Origin: Seminavis robusta
Taxonomy: Eukaryota > Bacillariophyta > Bacillariophyceae > Naviculales > Naviculaceae
DNA: 58,242 nucleotides
Assembly (NCBI GenBank): GCA_903772945.1
Contig: CAICTM010000584.1
Location: 1-58,242, forward strand
Reading direction: 5' to 3'
Of the stretch, positions 1 to 10,416 are shown one piece after another. Below the pieces are notes generated by a model, which did not search any database, was not told the DNA's origin, and worked only from the letters and a program-made list of their open reading frames with translations. Position 1 is the first letter of the stretch. Each line of letters begins with the position of its first letter. Both the position numbers and the translations under genes were made by a program.

Positions 1-130
1 ATATTACTGTTGCAAAGGCAGATTACTTACTGCATGGGATTACTTACTGCAGTAATTAGGTGGCCAACAATGGCAGTAATTGGACAGTAAGGAGCCAGTA
101 ACCCGGATTTACTGCAGTAAATACCAACCA
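1..130. repeat. Cluster of TTACTG/CAGTAA motifs
   Basis: The first 130 bases hold many copies of TTACTG and its complement CAGTAA in both orientations. Two of them form the 12-bp palindrome TTACTGCAGTAA, near 45-56 and 110-121. It may be the edge of a repeat that continues outside the window. No ORF is associated with it. Confidence 0.4.
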
Positions 131-3100
131 AGCCTGGTAGACTACTGAGTATCATACATTATTTAGAGCGTGTGTAGTTTCAAGTACAGTTTTGTAGACT
201 AGAGTAAAGAGTAAATGTACCGGTAGTCTAGTGTCTAGTACCGGTATGAGTATTGGATTGGTGGGCTCTCCTCCGCTCCCTGCACTACCTTCTTGGAGGA
301 CCAGAAGAAGTTTCCCTAGTTTGTTGTGTCGATGTCACAGGGCGATGACCCATTATCTAAAGCTGCCCGACCTGTCACCATACCGGCATCCCCACTCGTG
401 GCGCCAACAAGTTATCGTCACCACCTGCTATTACATGTAGAGGTGGCCTGAATCCTGAATAGGCAAGGCAGATAATGTAAATGGGCGTGAGCCACCAAAG
501 CAACCCTTTAACAATCTCAGCTCAATCCGCCATGCTTTGCTTCATGCGTTGCTCCCATTTCTGGTGCCCTTTCCTCGAGTGTATATTGCAATTGAAACAA
601 ACAGGGCAATACAAAGTGCCATGGAATTGTCCACAATAGTAGCTAATTTACCAAGCAGTCTATTCTTTATCGACCGTCAATTATTATGAATCGAATCCTA
701 CAAAAGCAGAAAGGTTGAAAGTTGAAAGGTTATCGCCACTGCCCTGGTGCCTTGCATCTTGCTGTTGCATCCAATCTGCCCACTGCCCACCCCACCGCCC
801 TCTCCTCGATGCTGCTTTCTGTGCACTTTTCACCTACCTTCAGAAACAGGATGACCCCTAGAAAAGAACTGATAATTCTTCTTCTTTTCTCTTTCTGAGA
901 TGGTGATTTATCCAGCGCGAGGGAATTGGGTGCAAGGACAGTCACTTCGCCACTTCAACAGAAAGAAAATGCTTCTATTCTTTGAGATTCCTTTTTCACA
1001 GCAAAACAAGATTTAAGGTAGATAGATGATCGATTGACAACGTCGTTCCGCCCGAGCACGGTTGCCGGATGAATGCCTCACGATACACCTGAACTAAACG
1101 GCCACGCTCAGCATTCATGATTCATGATGATGTACGAGTAGAAGTGTAGAAGTGGCGGTCATCAATAATGGGTAGAGGAAAATTGAATGGCACAAGTGGG
1201 CAGCCAATAGGATAGAACAACGACAGGTAGTTTTGCTGTCTCGTAAGTTTCTAATAAGCAATAAGCCCGCCACGCACTTCGAAGCAACTCTCGCATCCTT
1301 TGAAGATGCAGGAAAAGGGCAGGTTTGGATACATGCAGATCTAGCTAGTTGACCAGACTGGATCTTGAGTCTCAAAGTTTTTAATTGATCTTTGATCTTG
1401 GTCAACTCAAACCAGATATCACCTCTCCTGGAAGAATGATCGAGATTCGATTCATCATTCAATCGAATGAATGAATCGAATCGGATACGAGGGCAAAAAC
1501 TTTTGGTGTTGTACCGACCAATAGCGGACACAACGCGTCTCTACATGTAGGTAGCTAAACGAAGCCAGGAACTCCCGTTTCTGCATGGTCGATTGCTGCT
1601 TGCTGCGCTGACTGCAGACTTGCCGTCTCAGAACGCAAGAGCGGGGTTTGGAAAGCGGAGGTGCTTCGGTGTGTCACTTTGAATTCAGTCACGGGACTTT
1701 GAATGGCACCAGCGGTACCGCACGGTATCCACGTCTGGGCCACCAAAAGACACCGAAAGCAAGGGCTGAGGGAAACCACAAACGGGAAGGTCGGGAGAAG
1801 AGCCTCCCACTCTTTCGGCAGTTGCTATCAGTACCAGTACAATAACAACACATCGAGCAAAGTTTTCCAAGCCAGAAAAGCCAACAGAAGCGACACCAAA
1901 TGCCGCAAGCGATCACCTCTTCTTGAGCGATCCTTGTCATATCTAGCTAGAACAACGAGCAAATTTGGCCTCGAGGCTTGACTCGACTCAGCTCAAGAGG
2001 ATGACACTTCCTCTTCTTCCTCATTATTGTCGTCGGTCTACTCGCAAGGAACCTTGATCCACACAGGACGACGGAGAAGAAGAATAGGGCCACAGCACGA
2101 GGTTGGAGGCAGAACCCCACCAGTTATAATTGCAATTGGACCAAATACGACCTGCTGGCCAAGTACCAGGTAGTAGCAACAGAAGAGCGAGTTAGCGTCA
2201 GAGCAATCCCTGTTGCCTCTTGAAATGAGACTCGTTGCTCGTGATGACGAAACTGCAATGGCTTTGGCTGAGATCACCGAATGTCCGTGACATCTTTGAA
2301 CCATCGATGCGTTTTCTTGCATCGGTGTCTAACCAACTCTGATTATACAACACGATTTTAGCAAAGAGTGAATGGATTATGTGCGAATCTTTCCAGCCAC
2401 AGCAAACCCCAATGGCGCTTGGGATACCAAGGGCAGCGCATCCAGCAGACACACTGTGTCACCAATGCAGACGGCACCTCTTCCTGTTCCTAACGGTCAA
2501 GAATCGGGTTTGCCCTCACCTTCAATGGCGTGGAGTGTGACGAGCACCGGACCGAGGAAGGCAACACCGAAAATCGAAAGAATCGTCTGGACCGTGCGAA
2601 AGGTTTGGTTCCTGAACTGCGCTGAGTCTGCCTTTGTCTTTCCACACAATGATTTTGTGGGGTTCCAATGTCGTGGAGACGCGTCAATTGAATGAATCAC
2701 AATTGGGGGCTCCTCATGTGACGTTACTTTCGGGTGCTGCTGTGGCTGGTGTTGTGGTTATGTTGCGTCTGGGAGGTCTAATAAGCGTTCGTCGCTTGGC
2801 CGTTGAAGCCAAAAAGCCACGCCAAGAATAGTGGATGCTGCAAGGATCCTAGCTAGTGGCCAGACAAGGGACTCGAATCGGTAAAGACCAAAGGCGAAGA
2901 TTTTAGGTGCGTTGCCTGCCTTTGCGTCTAGCTAGTGTGTCGTAGTCCAGCCAGGGCGGCGAGTGAATAAAGAGGACTTGCATCATTAGACATCCGACCG
3001 AGCGCCTTGGTCACCCTTTTTGAACGTAGCACCTTGAATCTTTGTGCCTTCCTGGGTCGGGGCCATGAGGAGTCCTCGGGATCTTTGAAGCCATTTCCTG

Positions 3101-4273
3101 ACACACTCCTGTTTCCCCTCCATAGACGCTCTTAATAAGGGCAAGACAACCAATGCTCTACCGTAAGGCAGTGAACGTTCAACCCTCCAACACACTTCGC
3201 TCGTCCACTGGTTAGCACTAATAATTCGTTAGATGACCCCCGTCGCCTGCCGAAGTATTGCTTGGGTTTATCCTCTTGCATGTACCGCCTTGGAGAGCTC
3301 AAAAAGACGCTCCAAGACGCTTCGCCAAGGAAGCAGAGGATTCCAGACGAAGATTTTCCGCTGTGGCTGTACGCTGGGCAGTGCCACTGGTTGCATCAGT
3401 GGTGGTATCGGTAGCAGGGGGTTGTGGTGACCAAGCACTTTCTACAGATTTTGCAGAGTGATGGTCCCTCTTTCAAGATGCTTCACCCCAAAAGGCGGTT
3501 CAGAGCACACAGTGTTTGGAGTGAGTACAAAATTTGAACGGTACCAGGCACCGCAAATGTACAGTACCATGCAGTTGCGTACGGTATCATGGATGGCGGT
3601 TGTGAGTGCTGGGCTCACTTGAACTTCATTGCTCGGAGTAGAGCTCTATCGCGTTAGCCAATATATCTACTGTAGTGGTGCTGTGCTTCCCAGTGCCTGC
3701 ACTTCCTACATCACGAAACCGCTCAGAACTCCCAACCTTGGCGAGTGACCAGTTTTTAAGTTGACGGCCGCTATGAAGACATTTTTGTGTTCCCCTTAGG
3801 TTTTTAAATAGATGAGTCATTATTTATTTGTAGCCATCTTGTACAAATTTCAGAATATTATTAGGGACCGCACCGCAACCCAAGACGCTTCGCTCGGTAA
3901 GTGTTCTTCGTGCTTACTTCGCTTTGCACAGTAAACCGACAGATATATGTGACTGCAGTCTTTTGTTGCCGGCTCGCAGTGCTCTGCATTGTTTATACGT
4001 TTATACCAACCAACTGTGTTCTCTAAAATCGTACCGGTTCAGATTGTTTTGTGTTTTATCTGTCAGCGGGTGCATTCCACTTGATCATCGCAGCAGCCAA
4101 AATCCAGCTATCTGAATGATCCAATCATCAAAACGAGCACGAAACGACTCGTGGAGTTGCGATCGCTGTCTCAATCTTGGCTGGCCGGTGACCAACATTC
4201 GTCCAACAACCATCCAAGATTTCATTCAAATCCTTCCATCCCATCTCCTTCCGATCTCATAAAACGACAAAGA
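131..4273. other. Long stretch without a firm gene
   Basis: I see no recognisable gene here. The ORFs are short (60-138 codons), overlap on both strands and match no family I know. The one spliced model with any appeal, on the minus strand at 2377-2700, is listed separately. The stretch contains scattered GTAC and CTAG palindromes. Confidence 0.5.
2377..2700 (-). CDS. Tentative small hydrophobic protein, two exons
   Basis: Weak candidate. On the minus strand an ATG at 2700 opens 60 codons with a hydrophobic segment (ILSIFGVAFLGPVLVTLHAI). It ends at a GTGAGG donor after 2520. An ACACAG acceptor before 2453 continues in phase with 24 more residues (CLLDALPLV...) to TAA at 2377-2379, giving 85 aa. 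The implied intron is only 66 nt, shorter than the others here. The unspliced frame also runs on for a few codons. No family is recognised and this may be chance. Confidence 0.2.
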
Positions 4274-4303
4274 GAAGCAAAGCAAAGCAAAGCAAAGCAA
4301 AGC
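4274..4303. repeat. (AAAGC)n microsatellite in the 5' UTR
   Basis: About five to six AGCAA/AAAGC pentamer units lie roughly 30-60 bases upstream of the metalloprotease ATG at 4333. They therefore fall in its probable 5' leader. A TATA-like ATAAAA sits just upstream near 4259. Confidence 0.7.
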
Positions 4304-4332
4304 ACCTTCACCATCAAATTATTATCACCGCA

Positions 4333-5936
4333 ATGAAGCTTTCAACCGCCGTCATCACACTCGTCGCATCATGTTTGGGCAATGTGTCCATGGCCTTGGA
4401 CAATGGCCCTGTCATTGTCGATCGTGAGCTCCAGTTTGGGGATCTCCCCGAACGTCAAGCCCGAAACAATGCAAATGGAAATGGCAATGGGAATGCAAAT
4501 GGAAATGGCCAAGGCCATGGTCCTCCTGATTTTGTCCTTGCAAAGTTCAATCAGGACAATCAAGTGAAACCTGGCCGAACCCTTCCAATCCAGGAGGTTA
4601 CTGGAAATTTAGTGAATGTTGCAGGGCGCTCTGTATCATTCGTTGACAGCGATTTGACCCCCAAGAAGGTGTTTGCCCCTGGAGCACGAGTGTTTGTGGA
4701 TGGAGCTGAGGTAACCATACCACCTCTTGTCTTTGAAAGCAAATCTGACAGCTCTATCACTATCACAAAGGGTACCAATGGAAGGTTGCTGTCAGCGAGC
4801 AAGAGGGGAAATGGCAATGGCCGTGGTGCCAAGGTGGATGTCTTGCCTGTGCAGGATGATTTCTTTGCTGAGCTCGATGCAGATGATATCAGTGATGAGT
4901 TGCTGGCTGAATTTACTCTCGCGGATGCCCAAAGTCCTAATGATCGCAGGTTCCTTAGATCCAGCGGCCAACTGAAGGAGCAGTTGAGTGCATATGCTCA
5001 AGCTCGCTCCCTCGCCACTCTCTTTGACACTGTGGAGGTTGACATTGTCCTTGACAGCTACTTTTGTGCTGCCTTTGGAGGCAATGCAGAGGACGCCCAG
5101 GCTCGGGCTATTTCAATTGTGGCAGATGCAAGTGCATTCTATCAAAGCTTTGGTGTGCAGATTGTGATCAACACTTTTTCAACATTTTGTGATCCCGCAG
5201 TGGACCCCATCAGAACAATATTCGATGGCCTCTCTGGACAAGGTTCCAGTGATGTCTGTGGTGGCGCCAATTCACTCTTGGTCAAATTCAAGGACCATGT
5301 TGCCAATGAAGGCACATTTAAGGGTGATCTTGTCCATCTCTTCCATGCATTTGACTTCAGTGATACCAGTGTTATTGGATGTGCCTATGAAGGTGCACTT
5401 TGTAACTCATGGTATTACCATGCAGGTAAGAAAGGGCAGAGTCAGCTCAGCATGCGCATCTGCTTGGCCCACACCAACTGATCTGTTTGTATCTTCAATT
5501 CCCTGTGACAGGTGTCAATGAAATGGCCGCAACAGCAAATATTTTGAATCAGGCCAAACTCTTTGCACATGAGGCAGGGCATAATCTTGGGGCTCCGCAT
5601 GATGCCACCGAAGGGTACATAATGCAAAGCTACCTCTGTGGTTCATCTTGTTCATCTTTTTCGCCGGCTTCCATTACAGACATCACCTCAAGTATCATCA
5701 ATGCTCCATCTGGATGTATTCACGAGGCAGGTGTGGGCCCAACACCAGCTCCTGCTCCTACACCAGCCCCAGTCTGTACCGACGACGACAGCTGGACAGT
5801 GAACGTTTGCTCTTCGGCCGGCTGCCAACCAGAAGGTTGCGATTATTTTGCTGCCAGCTACTGGCGCTCATTTTACTGTGACACTTACAGCTTTATCGCT
5901 GCAGCTTGTCCCTTGACATGTGATGCTTGCCCTTAG
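4333..5936 (+). CDS. Secreted M12B-type zinc metalloprotease with ShKT-like C-terminus
   Basis: Two exons, 4333-5425 and 5512-5936, joined across an 86-nt GT-AG intron give 505 aa. Residues 1-21 form a signal peptide. A low-complexity Asn-Gly run follows at about 48-63, then a propeptide-like region (VLAKFN, KPGRTLP). Exon 2 carries the zinc site HEAGHNLGAPHD (His384, His388, His394) and a downstream Met-turn (YIMQSY). Together these match HExxHxxGxxHD of the reprolysin/adamalysin clan. A Pro-Ala linker leads to a Cys-rich ShKT-like module at about 455-505. It probably cleaves proteins outside the cell or in the wall; the substrate is unknown. The intron lies just before the active-site exon and contains an in-frame TGA, so unspliced RNA would give a protein lacking the zinc site. 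A decayed paralogue lies 1.7 kb downstream. Confidence 0.88.
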
Positions 5937-7621
5937 AGGTTCCCACAACCCCACTCTATATTGCGTGTTGCATAAACAAGACCTGAGCAAGGGCCCGTTG
6001 CTCCATTATGAACGCTCTACAAAAATGGCCATATAGACTACAATAATCCACGCCGTTTACTACTAAAGAAGATATTATCTCGTGAGTCTTTGCTTATGCT
6101 TTTCAATGCCAGAGCTATAATTTTGCAGTCGAGTCCATGCTATCTCTTGTATTGCTTGCTCTGTCCCCTCCACACGCAAAGTTAGTACGCAGTGCTAACA
6201 CTGTTTCCGCTCGTCTGATGATTCGTCTTCGTAGATGTAGCAGCTCCAACCCGAGCTCGTAGCATAGCATAGCTCGACCTTGGTGGCAATGAGGCTATAA
6301 GGGAGGCTCTGTCCTCTGGGCATCCAGTGTTATCCAGTCCCTGCTGAATTGTCCCCGGGTGCAAGTTAAGAACAATTTTTCCGCTGTCTTCCAAAAGGCT
6401 CTGCCAACCGGTGCAAAATATGGTCAGCACTCGTTGTATCCAACTTCCGCGTAATATACTGAATTGGAATTGCACTCGTAGCGGCAGTCGTCAGCAAGGA
6501 TCATCCATCAATTGTCAACACTCTTCGCAAATGTGTGCAAAATACCGAATACCGCACAAAGCAATTTATCCAAATTGGCAGATATCAATAGACAACATTG
6601 CTCGCTTAGTGGGTGCTTGGGTTTGGTCAGTGGTACCATTCAGCGTAGAGAGGGACGACTTGAAAAGGTTTTGGAGCCAATTCTGAGGCCATCATGTTAT
6701 TCAAATTTCCGCTGTGCTGGCACTTGATAGTGGTGGGCTCAGCAGCAACTCTTTTGCAAGATTAACGAGTAGTGTATAGGTGTGCCGAAAGTGACAGTCC
6801 AGGGAGACTAATCTTCGTGATTGTCTATGCCTCGGTCAAAGGAGCTTCACGGTTCATTCTTGTGACACAACGCAGGCGCACTCTTACAAGCAACGACACG
6901 TCCTGTGGGATGCGCATGAGATGAGACTTTTTTGCATGTCCTTTTAACTACGTGTATCTTTGGCTAGTGCGCCGCCCTCTGCCAAGTTGGATCTTTGCAT
7001 TGCACCGTTAGGTGGTCCCGCAGTTGAGACGCTATTGCCGGCAGTGCAGAAAGCAGCAACCTTGGTCGCCTCATTCTCCAATCATCGAAGCGCAAGGCGC
7101 CACAGCTTTTCGACTCCCGCACTCAAGATGCTGAGTTGGGGCTGTTCTCTTTTTTGGGTCATTTCACATCAGAAGACTCAAGTCTTGTGCTTTTATAGTT
7201 AGCCCTGCGAAGTCTTGAACTGTGAAGGGGAGACTCAATAATTAACGATCTCCATTCACACCAAACATGCTTCTTACACGAATGCTGGGTTGAAGGTTGA
7301 AGGCACTGGGCGTCTCCGAGTCGAGTCACTGAAGCCAAGCACCACCCCCAATAGGTACCGGTAATAGCTGTCGTATCCAGTCCACGTCGGATATCTTTCT
7401 TTCTAGCCCTCGACCCAGACTTGTTTTACTTATACCTTGACTTGTGTTTGCCACTTGAATGGTTCTTGCGGAGATTGACTATGCCCCCAAGACATAAGCA
7501 AATGCGACCAGCTTGCTAGATTTCCCCGGCTACTTCTGATCTCACAATTCCATAAACTCACAAGTTGCAAACACTAAACCAAAATAAAAAGAACAAGCCA
7601 TCTATTTCCACCAGTGCAACA
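5937..7621. other. Intergenic between metalloprotease copies
   Basis: No gene is supported. Only short ORFs of 60-97 codons with no recognisable features are present. It presumably holds the 3' UTR of the intact metalloprotease and the old promoter of the broken copy. Confidence 0.5.
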
Positions 7622-9306
7622 ATGAAGCTTTCAATCACTGCATTCGCGGTTGTTTCCTGGTTCAATGTGGGTGTGGCCTTGGACAATGGCCCTGTCATCG
7701 TGGAACGTGATCTTCAGTTCGGAGATGAGGATTTTTTGGGATGTCAAGTTGGAAACACTGGCAATGGCAATGGTAATGGTAATGGCAATGCCAATGGCCA
7801 AGGCCATGGCCCTCCTGATTTTGTGCTTGCAAAGTTCAATTGTGACAATCAAGTGAAACCTGGTCGGACCCTTCCTGTGCCAGAGGTGAATGGAAACTCT
7901 GTGCATGTTGGGGGACGCCCAATTTCCTTAGATGACAATGATCTGACCCTCTTTAATGTGTTTGCCAAAGGAGCACATGTTTTTGAGGATGGGGCTGAAC
8001 AGGTTCTGTCTCCCCTTGTGTTTCAAAAGCAACACAGATAGCTCTGTTACAATCACCAAGGGTGCTGAAGGATGGTTGTTGTCAGCAACTAAAAGAGGAA
8101 ATGGGAATGGCCATGGGGTCAATATGGATGTTTTTCCCGTGGTTGACAATTACTTTGCAGAGCTTGATGCTGATGACATCAGTGATGAATTGTTGCCTGA
8201 ATTCACTCTTGCAGATGCATTGAGCCATGATGATCGCCGTAACCTCCGATCCATCAGTCAGTTGAAGGAGCGTCTGAGCACCAATGATCAGGATAAAACA
8301 ACTGGCCGGTCTCTGCAAACTGTCTTTGATGTTGTTGAATTTGACAATGTTGTTGATAGTTACTTCTGTGCTGCCTATGGAGGCAATCCAACTAATGCCC
8401 AGGCAAGGGCAATCTCAATTTTTGCTGAGGCTAGCAAGAAATATGAAGCTTTCAATGTGAAGCTCAAGATAAAGACTTTGGCCATGTACTGCGATCCAGG
8501 CAATGACCCGATTCGATCCATGATCAATAGCGCTGGCTCTTCTGATGTTTGTAGTACCTCAAATTGGCTCTTGGAGCAGTTTTCAAACTTTGTAGCCAAC
8601 CAAGGCACATTATTTGAGGGTGACCTTGTCCATCTCTTCCATGGATTTGACTTCACTGGAACCAGCACTATTGGGTGTGCGTATCTGGATGTGCTTTGCA
8701 ATTCATTCTACAGGACAGGTAAGGAAGAGTGCTCAGGACCCAAATGCTTTCCGGGCAATATTACTTCACAACCTTAACATAACAACTCGTACTCTGTATC
8801 TCTTACAATGCAATGGTCCAAAGGTGTCAATGAAATGACCTGGACTGGATCTCGTTGAATCAGGCGCTCCTCTTTGCACACGAAGCTGGGCACAACCTTG
8901 CTGCAGAGCACTTCCCCAATGAAGGATTCATCATGTATGCCTTTCTTTGCAACACATGCACATCTTTCTCCTCCACATCAATTTCAACCATTACCAATGC
9001 AATCAACAATGCTCCTTCTGGTTGTATCGACCAAGAAACGATGGCTCTGTAACCCCATTCCCTACACCCTTCCCCACCCCCTTTCCCCACTCTAGCTCCC
9101 CAGCCAGCTCCCACTTCTACACCTGCTCCTAAGCCAGCTCCCACCAACCCATCTCCTGATACCTGTATGGATGATCCTGATTGGAGCACCTGGGTTTGTG
9201 GCTACTGGTGCTTTGTTGCTGGTTTGCTATGAATGATCCCTGGTGGTACTGCGGCTATGATGTTGTTTACTACAACTGCCCTCAGACTTGCCATGCTTGC
9301 TGGTAG
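7622..9306 (+). pseudogene. Decayed tandem paralogue of the M12B-type metalloprotease
   Basis: Closely similar to the gene at 4333 from its signal peptide (MKLSITAFAVVSWFNVGVA) to the ShKT-like tail, but broken several times. (1) Near 8025 an extra base in the AAAA run shifts frame and gives a TAG. (2) The equivalent intron is at 8719-8823, and just inside exon 2 one base is missing relative to the intact gene, giving a TGA at 8857-8859. (3) After APSGCI the frame ends at a TAA near 9050, where the intact gene runs into its Pro-rich linker. (4) The Cys-rich tail is split by a TGA near 9230. The zinc site reads HEAGHNLAAEH, so the three His are kept but the conserved Gly is Ala. Single-base errors could explain one lesion, but four favour a pseudogene. 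Confidence 0.8.
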
Positions 9307-10416
9307 AGACTTGCACCCAACCATATACAACCTGGACATCATGCACATCAGTAGGACAAAACGATCAAAACAAAAAAACAAAAAAACTCCAGAAAGAAGG
9401 GGGAAAACTTGAGAAAAACAGAAACATGAAAAAAAAGCTACAAAACAACAGAAAAATCAGATCAAACTGGACATATATGTTACCAAGAGAGAGGAGGCGG
9501 CAGCAAATCCTCGTGGCCCAATGCAAGAGAATTAAAACACATACTAGTCCAGGTGTATTCTAATTACGAGTATGGCAGCGTCACTTTCGTGTTCCAAGTT
9601 CCTGTGAGGCCAGGCCGCTACGATCCATGAGAGGGCGAGACTGTCACTCGAGAGGAAACGGACTCACCGTTGATCTCTGAATGAGCTCTTTCGTGACGAT
9701 CTTTTTGCGTAGTTTTTCTCGCATCACTCGTCCAGGGTACCAGGTTTCATACCGTACCGAACGACCATTCCTTGTTTTCATGATATCGCCGTATCGGATC
9801 CTCCTGGTTCTGTCGTTTCGCGCAAAGTCCTTCTTTCCGCTGGGGTCCTCTCATCCTCTTGCTAGCCAGTGGTACGGTACCGGTACGTAGCTTTCCCATT
9901 ACCTCCGCCGGTACCGTACCAGTACGGCACCGACACAGCGGCCGGTGCAGTACAATACGTACCCGTACTGGTGCTCTTTTACGGTACAGTACCAGGTACC
10001 AGGTACCATGAACCTTGCCCAATTACAGGTATGTGCCCTTCCTAACTGGTAACCCGGAAAGTAAAGGCAGCTCAGCTAGCTAGGTTATCTAACTGGGATT
10101 GCTTGGGACACGGAATCCGAATGCAATCTTGCTCGGCCAAATTGCATGATGCTGGTCTCGGGTCGGTCGGTCAGCAAACGGCGAAGCCTGGGCATGCTCA
10201 TAACTTTGCAAGAAGACAAGGCAGAGTGATACATACGACCGATTGCTGGCTAGCTAGCAAGGAAGGAAGGAGGTTTCGCTTTGTTGCCAGCTTGTGGTCA
10301 TAAAACAGAAGTAACACAACAAATCGAAAACAGCAAATCAAAACACTACTTACGACCATTTTGGCATCTTTCTGCAGCGCAAACACCCACAAGCACTACT
10401 AAACGCAACCAGCAAA
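9307..10416. other. Intergenic rich in GTAC/GGTACC palindromes
   Basis: No gene is supported. An A-rich tract lies at 9357-9460. From about 9737 to 10012 the DNA is unusually dense in GGTACC, CCGGTACC and CGTACC words on both strands. The final 100 bases are the likely promoter and leader of the GH3 gene. Confidence 0.55.

Noticed and set aside
1115..1531. 138-codon minus-strand ORF
   Set aside because: No recognisable domain, no plausible start context and many rare-looking amino acid runs; judged chance.
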